From NCBI GenBank assembly GCA_964434165.1, contig CAYSUS010000026.1, positions 14,005-78,004 of the forward strand: DNA of 64,000 nucleotides, read 5' to 3'. The notes below the pieces were generated by a model. The model was not told where the DNA came from. It ran no database searches and saw nothing but the letters and a program-made list of their open reading frames with translations. The translations under genes were made by a program, and so were the position numbers. Positions within the stretch are counted from its first letter, which is position 1. Every line of letters starts with the position of its first letter. Shown here piece by piece: positions 52,007 through 61,430 of this stretch. Source of the DNA: CAYSUS01 sp964434165 (GTDB lineage Bacteria; Planctomycetota; Planctomycetia; Pirellulales; Thermoguttaceae).

Positions 52007-52184
52007 ACAACCGGCGCGCCCGCACCGGGTCTCGCATGTCGGCGGTTGATGGTCCGCCGGCGTCCAGCTCGCATCGGGTCGTGCATGGCTGCATGCTTCG
52101 GGCGCAGAGAGGGTTCAGTCGTTGTCCGCGGTGTGCGCCAAGGTCCGCGGCCTTGGCTACGGGTGGGCCGCAACGCCGCGCGCG

Positions 52185-53147
52185 TCAGTCCGGCTTTTTG
52201 AACAGATCGAGGAAGCGATCCTCGTACTCGTCGAACACGCCGAGCCGGTCCAGTTCTCCTTTCAGCTCGTAGGCCTTCGACCGATCCTGCTGCGACTGCT
52301 CGAAGAGCCGCTCGATGCGGCGCCGGTCGTCGGGGTCGAGCCGCTCTGCTTTCTTCTCCTCGACGGCGAATTCCTGCTCCACGCCCGCCTCCTGCTGGTC
52401 CATCGCCTCCTCCATGGCCCCGAACAGCTCGTGCAGCCGCTCCTCGACCGCCTCGGCCTGCTGTCGCAGCTCAAAGAGGTCGAGGTCCATCCGGGCGATG
52501 GCCGCGAAGGTCTCCAGCACGGCCAGCGCCCCCTTGGGGTACGGGAGCTGCACGAAGACGTGCGGCATCTCGCCGAGGAGGCAGGCCCCCTGCATTCCGG
52601 CCTGGGCGGCAACGCCCAGCAGCACGCCGTTGAGTCCTCCGATCTGCGCGTCCTTGAGGATCTCGACGTCGTGGCGCCGAAGCTCGTCGAGGTTCGACTC
52701 GTCCGTGGCCGCGCCGAAAACCCGCGAAGCCTGTTCGGGACGCATCTGCGTGGCCATGGCGGCGAACGTGAACAGGCGCTTGACACCCAACTGGCGTGCG
52801 AAGTCCACCAGCTTGCGGCAGAAGGCGTACTTGCCCGAGGGCGGCTGCGCCTCGCCGATGAAGACCACGATATCGTGTTTGCCCTCCGGGTCGCTCCAAA
52901 GGAAGAGCCGACTGCGGGGCAGTTGCCCCGTGTGCACGAGCCCGTCTTTGACCTCGACGTACTCCACGTCGAAATGCTCCAGCGGCCGGAACTCGGCGAA
53001 CAGGTGCATTTGAAGCTTGGCCATCAGGTAGAAGCCGGCGCTGACGGCGATCTGACCCATCCCGGGCCAGACCGCGACCAGCCACGGACTATGGAGGTTG
53101 GGCTTCTCGATCATTCTCGGCTCGCCTGGCGGTTGCTGGTCGGCCAT
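52185..53147 (-). CDS. PAC2 (proteasome-assembly-chaperone-like) family protein
   Basis: A 320-aa cytosolic protein. The N-terminal about 210 residues show the PAC2 fold pattern (PWLVAVWPGMGQIAVSAG, RSRLFLWSDPEGKHDIVVFIGEAQPP, RLFTFAAMATQM, GGLNGVLLGVAAQAGMQG ACLLGEMP). The C-terminal about 100 residues form a charged coiled coil (LRQQAEAVEERLHELFGAM). PAC2 proteins occur in archaea and bacteria, some beside proteasome genes; their bacterial function is unclear. ATG follows GGAG. It is the last gene downstream of the UPF0182 gene (gap 48 bp). The 3' third is duplicated in inverted form at 16570-16905. Confidence 0.85.
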   Translation of the reverse strand: MADQQPPGEPRMIEKPNLHSPWLVAVWPGMGQIAVSAGFYLMAKLQMHLFAEFRPLEHFDVEYVEVKDGLVHTGQLPRSRLFLWSDPEGKHDIVVFIGEAQPPSGKYAFCRKLVDFARQLGVKRLFTFAAMATQMRPEQASRVFGAATDESNLDELRRHDVEILKDAQIGGLNGVLLGVAAQAGMQGACLLGEMPHVFVQLPYPKGALAVLETFAAIARMDLDLFELRQQAEAVEERLHELFGAMEEAMDQQEAGVEQEFAVEEKKAERLDPDDRRRIERLFEQSQQDRSKAYELKGELDRLGVFDEYEDRFLDLFKKPD

Positions 53148-53195
53148 GGGGCTCCCCGGCTGGAAGGGTGGTTCTGTGAACGAAGCCGCGGTGTT

Positions 53196-56177
53196 CTACG
53201 GCGATTTGTCAGGTGGGGAATCCTTGCGCGCAGCTCCTGACGGCTGATCCGTCGGCAGCGTCGGGCCGCCTGCCTGCTGCTCGAGCTGCTGGAGCGTCCG
53301 GCTGAGCTTCTGGAGGGAGTCGCCCGCGTCGCGGAACCGCTTCTCCGCGAGCGCCTCGAGGTAGTCGTCGAACGCGTCGCCCGCCTGGCGCGCGAGCGCG
53401 CGAATCGCGCGCTGCTCGGCGGGTGGTTGCGCCGGCTCCGTCGGCGTCGGGGGCGGCTTGGGCTCGCGCCGCTCCCCGTACAGACCCTCGATCGCTTCCT
53501 CGAAGGTCTCGGCGTAGCTGAGCCGGTCGTTGTGCATCAGCGCGACCAGGCGCAGCTCGGGGTAGGCCGCTGCCTCGGCCTGGAGGTAGATCGGCTCGAC
53601 ATACAGGAGGGTGTCGTCGATGGGGATCACCAGGACGTTGCCGCGGATGACGTTCGAGCCGCGCTGGTCCCAAAGCGTAAGCTGCCCGGAAAGGTGGCTG
53701 TCCTGGTCGATCTTGGTCTCGACCTGCTGCGTGCCGAGCACGCGTTTCTCCTTGGGGAAGCGGTAGGCCAGCAGGCGCCCGTAGTTGTCCTGGTCGCACA
53801 TCCCGGCGATCCAGCCGATCAGCACCTGGCGGTTCTTGGGCGTAAAGGGGAGCATCTGGATGAACTCCGCGTCGCCGGGGCGCGGCGAACCGCCGGTGGC
53901 CATGGCTCCTTCGCCCCCGTCGTCCTGGGCCGAGCCGCCATCCGACTCGGGCGGCTTCCACATCACGTAGTACGGCTCCACCGGCTGGACGGTGCCGTAG
54001 TACTTCTCCGTCGCCCGCACCCACAGGTCCTCCTGGTTGTAAAACACGCTGGGGTCCGTCATGTGATACTTGGCGTACACCAGGCCCTGGACGAGCAGGA
54101 AGTCCTCGGGATAGCGGACGTGCGCCACCAGCTCCTCGGGCATCTCGTCGCGGGGCTTCAGCAGGCCGGGGAAGACGCGGTCCCAGACCTGGATCAGCGG
54201 ATCGTCGGGCTCGAAGACGTAGAAGTCCACGCTCCCGCTGTATGCGTCAACGACCGCCTTCACGGAGTTGCGCATGTAATTCGCGCCGCGCAGGTAGGGA
54301 GGCGGCCCTTTCGCGGTCCCCTCCTCGCGGTGCAACTCCGCGGGAGCCGCGTCGCGCCGGGCGGAGGTGCGGCGGCCGAGAAACGGCTCGCTATAGGGGT
54401 AATAGTCCGAGGTCGTGTACGCGTCGATGATCCAGTAGAGCTTGCCGTCGGCCAGGACGACGTACGGGTCGCGGTCGAACTGGAGGAACGGGGCCAGCGT
54501 CTTGACCCGGTCGTGGATCTGGCGGTGGAACATGATGCGGCTGTCGGCCGTGGGATAGTCGGAAAGAAACAGGCGCGTGCCCCCCAGCTTCCATCCGTAG
54601 AGGAACGTCCGCCACAGGTTGCTGAGTTGCACACCGCCGGTGCCGGCGTAGCGGACGTAGGCGTTCTGCTGGCCGCGGGGATAGTCGAACTCCTCCTCGG
54701 CCGAGTTCACGACCGCGTAGGTGTCGGTCATCAGCCCGTAGTAGATCGCCGGCTGGTCAACCTTCAGGTCCGGCGACTCGGCCTCCGGTGGGAGGTTCTT
54801 GATCAACAGATCGGGCAGGCCGTCAGGGGTGAACTCGCTGACCGGGGCCATGGTCAGCCCGTAACCGTGCGTGTACTTGAAGTGCCGGTTGACGAACGTC
54901 TGGCTCTGCTCGGGGAGGTTTGCAAGCTGCATCTCGCGGGGCGAGACCATCACCTGGCGGTAGCGCCCGTCGATCGTGTAGCGGTCGATGTCCACGTCGG
55001 GGAACTGGTAGTACAGCCGTATCTCCTGGAACTGCTTGTACACCTCGACGAGGGCTCGCGGGTCCCACAAGCGGACCTGGGAGAGGATGGCCTCGTTCCG
55101 CTGGGCGGCCTGGCGCGTGAACGTCTCCGCCACGGGGAACTCGCGCTCTTCGACCTTGTCGAGCTGGAAGCCCCGGCGCGTGAACTCGATGTTGTGGGCG
55201 ATGTAAGGCCGCTCCTTGGTGATTTCGTTGGGCTCGACGACGAGCCACTGGACCAGGCCGGGGGCCAACCCGAGAGCGAGGAACCACACGGCCGCCACTC
55301 CGAGGACCGGCAGCCCGAACGCGACCACGGGCGAGCCCACGGGCTCGCCCGTGGCCCAGCCGTGCAACCGCCGCGCGAGCGGCGGCACCATCAGCGCCGC
55401 GCCCACGGCGATCGTGAAAACCGCCACGAGCCCATAAGCCGGCAGGCGGATCGTCACGTCGGTCCAGCCCGGGCCGGACACGGCGCCCCACTCGGAGTAC
55501 ATGAGATGGTAGATGTTCAGCCACTGCCCCACGCCGAGCACGACGCCGACCCCTCCCAGGTTGAAGTACGCGGCGCGGTAGTCGCGGAACACCCGCACGG
55601 GCCACTGCTGCCTGCCAAGGTCCTCGATCTCTTCCCGACCGCGCGGGGCCATCAGATACGCCACGGCCGCGGCCATGCCGGTCAGAGAGACCAGAAGCAG
55701 AAGCCCGTACAGCGCGTCGTAGAAGGGGAGGCTGAAGAGGTAGAAGCCCGTGTCGAGGCCGAGAATCGGATCGCGCACGTCGGTCGTCACGCCGTACCAG
55801 TACCGCAGGACGGTCTCCCAGTGCTGCGTGCCCCAGACGAGCCCGAAGACGACGCCCAGCGACTCGGGCCACACACGGGCCACGGGGGGATGCTTCGGGA
55901 TGATCCAGGTGAGTCCGGCCACCAGCAATCCGCCCACGAGCCCGCCGATCGCCGCCGCGGTGACCGCTCCGAACACGGCCGTCCAGAATCGGCCGACGTA
56001 TCCGACGCTCTGGAACCAGAGCATCTCCCCCCAGAAGCCCATCAGCCCGAACAGCGCCGCGGTCGCCAGGAAGACGACGATCCCCAGCGCCGCGAGCCAC
56101 AGCCTTTCCGACGAAAGCCCCGTGCCGAGCAGAACGACTCCCAGGCCGATAAGCAGAAGCATCAAAACGGTGTACAT
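53196..56177 (-). CDS. UPF0182 family membrane protein
   Basis: A 993-aa integral membrane protein matching the UPF0182 family. About seven membrane helices lie in the first about 320 residues (MYTVLMLLLIGLGVVLLGTG, LGIVVFLATAALFGLMGFWG, LLLLVSLTGMAAAVAYLM). A large soluble domain follows, with family signatures such as GYGLTMAPVSEFTPDGLPD, YVRYAGTGGVQLSN and QLTLWDQRGSNVIRGNVLVIPID, and a C-terminal coiled coil (about 930-970). The function of the family is unknown. The start is ATG at 56177. It is followed by the PAC2 gene. No promoter could be assigned. Confidence 0.92.
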   Translation of the reverse strand: MYTVLMLLLIGLGVVLLGTGLSSERLWLAALGIVVFLATAALFGLMGFWGEMLWFQSVGYVGRFWTAVFGAVTAAAIGGLVGGLLVAGLTWIIPKHPPVARVWPESLGVVFGLVWGTQHWETVLRYWYGVTTDVRDPILGLDTGFYLFSLPFYDALYGLLLLVSLTGMAAAVAYLMAPRGREEIEDLGRQQWPVRVFRDYRAAYFNLGGVGVVLGVGQWLNIYHLMYSEWGAVSGPGWTDVTIRLPAYGLVAVFTIAVGAALMVPPLARRLHGWATGEPVGSPVVAFGLPVLGVAAVWFLALGLAPGLVQWLVVEPNEITKERPYIAHNIEFTRRGFQLDKVEEREFPVAETFTRQAAQRNEAILSQVRLWDPRALVEVYKQFQEIRLYYQFPDVDIDRYTIDGRYRQVMVSPREMQLANLPEQSQTFVNRHFKYTHGYGLTMAPVSEFTPDGLPDLLIKNLPPEAESPDLKVDQPAIYYGLMTDTYAVVNSAEEEFDYPRGQQNAYVRYAGTGGVQLSNLWRTFLYGWKLGGTRLFLSDYPTADSRIMFHRQIHDRVKTLAPFLQFDRDPYVVLADGKLYWIIDAYTTSDYYPYSEPFLGRRTSARRDAAPAELHREEGTAKGPPPYLRGANYMRNSVKAVVDAYSGSVDFYVFEPDDPLIQVWDRVFPGLLKPRDEMPEELVAHVRYPEDFLLVQGLVYAKYHMTDPSVFYNQEDLWVRATEKYYGTVQPVEPYYVMWKPPESDGGSAQDDGGEGAMATGGSPRPGDAEFIQMLPFTPKNRQVLIGWIAGMCDQDNYGRLLAYRFPKEKRVLGTQQVETKIDQDSHLSGQLTLWDQRGSNVIRGNVLVIPIDDTLLYVEPIYLQAEAAAYPELRLVALMHNDRLSYAETFEEAIEGLYGERREPKPPPTPTEPAQPPAEQRAIRALARQAGDAFDDYLEALAEKRFRDAGDSLQKLSRTLQQLEQQAGGPTLPTDQPSGAARKDSPPDKSP

Positions 56178-56336
56178 GGCGTTGACCTCTCGCAGGTCGG
56201 ACTGCCCGTCCGACTGTTGCGGCGCGGAACGACGCGGGCGAACATGGCCGGAGCAGGCACTCCGGCCTGCGCGGCCAAGGGAGGACGGAGTGGGCGCTCC
56301 ATCCTGTCGTGTTGTAGCAACTTGCGTTCCGGTTGG

Positions 56337-56818
56337 CTACGGACCGGAGCCCGACACGTCAACGTACACGTCCACCTGCTGGCCCACGTACAGCTCAGGA
56401 TCGTCTCCCTCCACCCTGTAGATGACTTGAAGGACGCGCGTATCGACGCGCTCGGTCCTGCGGCCCGTCAGGGATTTTTTTGGGGACGACAAAGGGCTCG
56501 ACCCGCACGAAAGCGAGCGGATGCGTGAGGTCGGTGCTGCCTCGGGGAATGGCCACGGCGGGCGCGCGGGGCCGCAGCCGCGGGATGTCGTGCTCGTCGA
56601 TGTCCACGCGCACGTGGAGGACCTCGACGTCTCCAACCACGGCGAGCGGCCGGGCGGGCGGGGCGCCCATGAATTCCCCCGGCTCGATCTCCACGCGGAG
56701 CACCGTGCCCGTGATCGGCGCGCGCACGGTCCGCCGCTCCCGCTCCGTCCTGGTCCGGTCGACCTCGGCCCGAGCCTGCTCGGTCTTCTTTCGAGCAACT
56801 TCGATGTCGTACGTCCAT
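56337..56818 (-). pseudogene. HlyD/DevB-type membrane fusion protein, truncated and frameshifted
   Basis: The C-terminal part of an HlyD-type adaptor: TYDIEVARKKTEQAR (helical hairpin end), VRAPITGTVLRVEIEPGEF (lipoyl/beta-barrel), then VDIDEHDIPRLRPRAPA. In the A7 run at 56475-56481 the frame shifts: VVPKK is followed in the shifted frame by SLTGRRTERVDTRVLQVIYRVEG and YVGQQVDVYVDVSGSGP, matching the expected C-terminus. The N-terminal half is missing, joined directly to the DevC fragment. Such adaptors bridge ABC exporters to the outer membrane. Broken, so probably inactive unless the A7 slip is a sequencing error. Confidence 0.8.
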
Positions 56819-57283
56819 CCGCTCGCCGGGCCACATCAGCCGGTACTCGCGGTCGTCCATGATCACGGCGTCGGGCTGCCAGAGGTCCCGGACGCGGCCG
56901 ATGAGCATCCGGTCGGGCGCGCCGGCCAGGTAGGGATCGTCCAGGCCGACGAGCTTCATCTGCTGGAACTCGCCGTCCAGCAGGCGGCCGCGGGTGCGGC
57001 CCCGGTAGAGCCGCACCGCCCACTGCACGCCCTCGACTTCCCGAACGCGAAAGACGTCGTTGTCGGGAAGCGGCCGGGGGGCGTCCAGGTAATCCACGCC
57101 GGGATCCATCACGCAGATCGCCGCTTCGCCGATGTCGCGGATCGGGCTGACCGTCAGCGACATCACGCCGCAGAAGATCGAGGCTTGCTGCGTGATCAAC
57201 AGCGACGAGAAGGCGATCCGGAGGATGATCCCCAGGTACTTCCCGCGGTCGCCGCTCAACATTCTCTGGGCAATCCAGGCCAT
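56819..57283 (-). pseudogene. DevC-type ABC permease, N-terminal fragment
   Basis: The minus strand starts MAWIAQRMLSGDRGKYLGII, then SLLITQQASIFCGVMSLTVS, DIGEAAICVMDPGVDYLD and VEGVQWAVRLYRGRTRGRLL. This is the N-terminal membrane helix and periplasmic start of a DevC/MacB-like permease (FtsX type). After DREYRLMWPGE the sequence changes to the HlyD fragment (junction near 56815-56825), so the C-terminal membrane half is deleted. Together with the HlyD remnant it represents a collapsed DevBC exporter; no ATPase (DevA) gene is visible. Confidence 0.78.
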
Positions 57284-57779
57284 CGATCGTGAGTCGTCCG
57301 GCGGATCATGGGAACAGGAGACGACCGGCGCAACGGAGTGGTTGCCCCCGCCTGCTCGGCGGCGTCGCCCAAGCTCGGCCCGGGAGGATCGGCCTGGGCG
57401 CTTTCTCCATCCGTCTCACGGTATGCATCCCTGAGCCACTGCGCGCCAAGTGGTGCTGGATATCGATTGCACGCTCATCGATTCGAAACGTCGCCATTTC
57501 CTCTCGAAGCGCTACTCAGGCAATGGGATGGACGGTCTCGACGGCTTCTGCTGCATCGTGAGGCACCACGCGCGGATCGCCTCAAGGAATTCGTGCCCAC
57601 GGTCCTTGTGGACTTCAATCGCCGCCCCGATGGCGCCGTGGGGTGCCCCGGAGCCACCCGGTCTCGGCCAGGCCCTTCCGCGTCAATCTGGCAGCCAACC
57701 CCGACAATCTTGCGTGGTCGTGCCGTCGCCCCGCGGCGGTCTCTGTCGGATGCAAACGGCGCGCCGGGGTCGTAGAGGA
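57284..57779. other. Gene-poor interval around the GxxExxY remnant
   Basis: About 500 bases with no intact gene. Only the decayed GxxExxY copy at 57530-57665 could be recognised. Confidence 0.5.
57530..57665 (-). pseudogene. GxxExxY protein remnant (second copy)
   Basis: The minus strand reads GAIGAAIEVHKDRGHEFLEA and then IRAWCLTMQQKP. The first part again matches the start of the GxxExxY family; the second Gly/Glu/Tyr block has decayed and the frame breaks. It resembles the copy at 23080-23305 (IGAAIEVHKDxG and AWCLTM shared), with related flanks such as CTTTCTCCxTCCG. It lies in an otherwise gene-free interval, 57284-57779. Confidence 0.7.
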
Positions 57780-58556
57780 TCAGTCGCACCCTGAACGTTC
57801 GTCCCGGATCCGCTCGGCGCGGCGGCGTTTCCGCGTCTGGTCGACGGCCCGATCGTGCGCCTCGTCGCCCGACGCGCCGCGGCGCCGCACGTCAAGCTCG
57901 TCCATGGTCTGCTCGGGCCCGTACAGGATCAGCCGGTCGTCGCCGCGGATCCTGGTGTCGCCGCGCGGTACGCCGAGGTAGTCGCCATTGGCTCGGTGGA
58001 TCCCCAGCACCGTGACGCCCTCCTCGTGCAGGCCCAGTTGCCTCAGCCGTTTGTCGGCGAGCCAGTCGTCGGGCTCGACGCGGCACTCGCGCACGCTGTA
58101 GTCGCCGGTGAGGTGGAGCAGGCTGGCGTAGTCGAAGGTCTCGAGCCCTGTCCACCGCGCGAGGGCCCACCGCATGGCCTTGCCCGTCTGCCGCTCGACC
58201 CATTCGCTGGTGGCCACGAACCAGAGCAGGACCACGCCGCCGGCCAGCCAGGCGAGCGGCAACAGCCAGTTGCCGGTCTGGCGGACCTCGAACAGGGAGA
58301 GAAGCAGCGAGGAGACGGCGGTGACGATGCCCGCATTGCCCAGGATCATCAGCAGGATAAGGACGCGGCGGCGAACCGGGTGCTGGACGATGCGCTCGGA
58401 CTCCTGGGTGGTGAACCCCACGCCCGTAAAGGCGGAGATCGACTGCAACCTGGCCAGTTCCTGCGACAAGCCCGTCAAGGTCAAGGCCGCCGTGGCCAGG
58501 CGCGTGATGAGAAACGACAGGGTCAATACCACCAGAAGTGTCAGAATGGCGGTCAT
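57780..58556 (-). CDS. Membrane protein with TrkA_C (RCK_C) domain
   Basis: A 258-aa protein. The first half is hydrophobic with about three helices (AILTLLVVLTLSFLITRLATAAL, VLILLMILGNAGIVTAVSSLLLSL, LLPLAWLAGGVVLLWFVA). The second half (about 150-235) has a TrkA_C domain (YSVRECRVEPDDWLADKRL, GVTVLGIHRANGDYLGVPRG, IRGDDRLILYGP), which in K+ channels and transporters senses ligands such as nucleotides or c-di-AMP. No pore signature (TxGYG) is visible, so it is not an ordinary K+ channel; a regulatory membrane protein is more likely. The start at 58556 is internal to a longer upstream frame. The MMPL gene starts divergently about 270 bp away. Confidence 0.75.
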   Translation of the reverse strand: MTAILTLLVVLTLSFLITRLATAALTLTGLSQELARLQSISAFTGVGFTTQESERIVQHPVRRRVLILLMILGNAGIVTAVSSLLLSLFEVRQTGNWLLPLAWLAGGVVLLWFVATSEWVERQTGKAMRWALARWTGLETFDYASLLHLTGDYSVRECRVEPDDWLADKRLRQLGLHEEGVTVLGIHRANGDYLGVPRGDTRIRGDDRLILYGPEQTMDELDVRRRGASGDEAHDRAVDQTRKRRRAERIRDERSGCD

Positions 58557-58824
58557 GGCGTGCGGCGAGGATCCCTCTACGTGCCGCGTGCGGGGCGTGC
58601 GCGCGTCGCGACGTCGTCTTGCCGCGGCTTTCCGGGGCAATCGTCGTGCCAAATCGCTGCCGCGAGGTGTTTGCGCCGCCTTCGGCATTGCCTTTGCTCC
58701 GCGGCAAGCCGGACGTAATGCGTCATGTCGGCCGGCGCACACGCCCGCGGCGCTGTTGTTTCAGCCAACGGCTCCCGTTTCCGCCAACCGAACCGCCCGC
58801 TGCATTCACCCCGCCGCCCACGCC

Positions 58825-61374
58825 ATGTTCCTGTCGCTCGGCCGATTTGTGACGCGATGCTGGCCGTTTCTGTTGGCGGGCTGGGCGGTGCTCTTCACGA
58901 TGGCCGCGGCGACTGCTCCGCCGTGGAACGAGGTGGCCATCGACGGAGAGCTGACGCACCTGCCCGCCGACATGCCCACGCGCAAGGGCGCCCGCCTCCA
59001 TCGGGAGGCGTTCCCGGGCGACATCACCGACAGCAGCGTGGTGATCGTCGCCCACCGAAGCGAGGCCCCGCTCCAGTCGCAAGACAGGCAGTTCGTGGGC
59101 GGGCCCCTCGTGAAAGGGCTTGAGGCCATCGCCGAGGAGTACGGAGGCCTGGCGGGCACGGCGACGCTTCTGGAGGCCATGCCTCACGAGATCGCCGAAG
59201 TGGCGGAAGCGATCGCCAGCCACGGCGTCGCCCTGCCGGACCCGATCGAGCCGCTGGCAGAGCCGCCCCGCCCCACCCGGGACCCCGGCGAGGCAGGACC
59301 GCGAATCGTTTCGATCGCCAGCTTGCGCGATCCCCTGCTCGGATCGAGGCTGGTCAGCGAGGACGGCCACGCGACCCTCGTGATGGTCGGACTGACGAGC
59401 GATTTCCTGGAGACGCAGAACGACGTCGTGCTCAGCGACGTCGAATCGCTGCTTGCGCGGCTTCGGCAGCAGGGCAAGGTGCCCGAAGGCCTGCGGATCG
59501 ATCTGAGCGGCAGCGCCACGGTCGGCACCAGCACGATCCGAGCCGTGTTCCAGGGGACGCGCGCGGTGCGCCGCTGGGCCATCTGGATCGCGGTGACCCT
59601 TCTGCTCGTCGTCTTCCGCGCGCCCGTCGCCGCGCTGATCCCGCTGGCGACCATGTACGTGGCCGTCGAGGTGACGCTCGCGGCGCTGGCCTGGGCGGCC
59701 TGGTACGACCTGCTCTCCGTCTTCGACGGTCTGAAGCTGTACGTGACGGTCATCGTCTACGGGGCGGGCGTGGACTACAGCCTGTTTCTGTTGGCGCGCC
59801 AGGAAGAGGAGCTCCGCGACGGCCACACCGTCGCCGACGCGGTTTCGCGGTCGCTGGCCAGCGTCGGGACGGCGGTCGCCGCCAGTGCCGGCACGGAAAT
59901 CGCCGGGATCGGGCTCCTGGCGACGGCCGATTTCGGCAAGTTCCAGCAAGCCGGCGTCGGGATCGCTTTCGGGCTCTTCGTGCTGCTGATCGCGTCGCTC
60001 ACGCTCACCCCCGCCCTGTTGTGCCTTACGCGCAAATGGGCGTTCTGGCCGCAGTTGCTCGAGCGCCGGCGGCCGGTCAAGCGGTTTTCGCTCGACTGGA
60101 TGTCGGCCCAGCTGTGGCGGTCGATCGGTCGGATGCAGCGCAGATTCCCGGGCGTTGTCTTCCTGAGTGCCGTAGCGGTGCTCGCGCCCATGGCCGTCGT
60201 GGGCGGCACGAATCTCGACAACCTCAGGTACGGCCTCCTGGCCGGCCTGCCCGACGACTGGCCCTCGGTCCGCGGCCTGGCCGTGGTGCGATCGCATTTC
60301 GAGCCGGGCGTCACCGGCCCGATCACGCTCCTGGTGCACGACGAGGAGGCGGACTTCAGCAGTCGCGAGGGAGTCCGGCAGATCGCCGATCTGAGCGGGC
60401 GGCTCCGCCGCCGGGCCGACGACCTCCAGATCGCCGACCTCCGCAGCCTGAGCGATCCGCTGGGGCGCGACGATCGCGCCCGACAGACGATCGCCGATCT
60501 GGCGGCGCTTGTGCCGGGCGAGACGTTCCTGGACCGTGGCCAACTCGTCGTCGCCGATACGACCGGAATGTCGGCGGCGGAGGTGCTCTTCCAGGAGGCC
60601 GTTCGAGAGCTGGCTTTCGATCACTACGTCAGTCACACAACCTCCCACGACGGCAGGGTGACGCGTCTGACGCTGATCCCGACGGGCGATCCGTTCCGCT
60701 TGGAGAGCATCCAGCACATGGACTTCCTCGAAGACGAGCTGCACGAGGTCCTGCCGGAGGAGCTGGCCGACGCCGAGCTCTATCTGCTAGGGGCCACCGC
60801 CAGCTTGCGCGACGTGCGCGACGTGGCGCGAAGCGACTGGAGGCGGATTCGCGTCGTCATTCCCCTGGGCGTGTTCCTCGTGCTCCTGATGCTGCTCCGC
60901 CGACCGCTGGTCTCGGCCTACCTCGTGCTCACGGTCGTCTTCAGTTTCCTGGTCACGTACGGAGTGACTTTCAGCCTGTTCCGCGCGCTGGATCCGGCCG
61001 GTTTCGCCGGCATCGACTGGACCGTGCCGATCTTCTTGTTTACGCTGCTGGTGGCCGTGGGAGAGGACTACAGCGTGCTGCTCGTCACGCGGACCGAGGA
61101 AGAGCGGCGCGACCACACGCCGACCCGTAGCGTGACCGAGGCCCTGGTGAAGACCGGCGGGCTGATCTCCGGCGCCGGACTGATCATGGCCGGCACGTTC
61201 TCGGCCTTGCTCATCGGCGGCACGCTGGCCGGCATGCGGCAACTCGGTTTCGCCTTGGGCTTCGGAATGCTGCTCGACACGTTCGTCGTGCGCCCGCTGC
61301 TCGTGCCCTCCTTCCTGGACCTCCTGGCCCGGTGGAGGCTGAGCCGGCGCAGGCGGCTGCCCGGCGGCCGGTGA
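58825..61374 (+). CDS. MMPL/RND family membrane transporter
   Basis: An 849-aa protein with two homologous halves. Each has a large periplasmic loop and a helix bundle: for the first half VTLLLVVFRAPVAALIPLATM, YGAGVDYSLFLLARQEEELR, GIAFGLFVLLIASLTLTPALLC; for the second YLVLTVVFSFLVTYGVTFSL, LVAVGEDYSVLLVTRTEEERR. The conserved Gly-Asp-Tyr-Ser in helices 4 and 10 (VDYS, EDYS) is typical of the proton-relay region of MMPL proteins, which move lipids or hopanoids. The ATG at 58825 is preferred over a longer upstream in-frame extension because the first helix starts here. The Pqi-like gene follows about 56 bp later on the same strand. No close symbol is warranted. Confidence 0.88.
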   Translation: MFLSLGRFVTRCWPFLLAGWAVLFTMAAATAPPWNEVAIDGELTHLPADMPTRKGARLHREAFPGDITDSSVVIVAHRSEAPLQSQDRQFVGGPLVKGLEAIAEEYGGLAGTATLLEAMPHEIAEVAEAIASHGVALPDPIEPLAEPPRPTRDPGEAGPRIVSIASLRDPLLGSRLVSEDGHATLVMVGLTSDFLETQNDVVLSDVESLLARLRQQGKVPEGLRIDLSGSATVGTSTIRAVFQGTRAVRRWAIWIAVTLLLVVFRAPVAALIPLATMYVAVEVTLAALAWAAWYDLLSVFDGLKLYVTVIVYGAGVDYSLFLLARQEEELRDGHTVADAVSRSLASVGTAVAASAGTEIAGIGLLATADFGKFQQAGVGIAFGLFVLLIASLTLTPALLCLTRKWAFWPQLLERRRPVKRFSLDWMSAQLWRSIGRMQRRFPGVVFLSAVAVLAPMAVVGGTNLDNLRYGLLAGLPDDWPSVRGLAVVRSHFEPGVTGPITLLVHDEEADFSSREGVRQIADLSGRLRRRADDLQIADLRSLSDPLGRDDRARQTIADLAALVPGETFLDRGQLVVADTTGMSAAEVLFQEAVRELAFDHYVSHTTSHDGRVTRLTLIPTGDPFRLESIQHMDFLEDELHEVLPEELADAELYLLGATASLRDVRDVARSDWRRIRVVIPLGVFLVLLMLLRRPLVSAYLVLTVVFSFLVTYGVTFSLFRALDPAGFAGIDWTVPIFLFTLLVAVGEDYSVLLVTRTEEERRDHTPTRSVTEALVKTGGLISGAGLIMAGTFSALLIGGTLAGMRQLGFALGFGMLLDTFVVRPLLVPSFLDLLARWRLSRRRRLPGGR

Positions 61375-61430
61375 CCGGAAGCGGGGAATCTCCCGGGCGA
61401 CCGGGGAGCTGCCACTTCGAGGATCGCGCC

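Larger units (their letters stand above)
16570..52530. repeat. Inverted PAC2-derived repeats bracketing the carbohydrate island
   Basis: The left copy is 16570-16905 (plus). The right copy is 52196-52530 (minus), inside the intact PAC2 gene. They are inverted relative to one another and nearly identical over about 275 bp. The interval between them (about 35 kb) holds the J/LamG, glycosidase, SGNH and PQQ genes. Homologous recombination between the copies could invert the island; an alternative is that the island arrived with one partial copy. This entry marks the pair and the span they enclose, not a continuous repeat. Confidence 0.75.
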
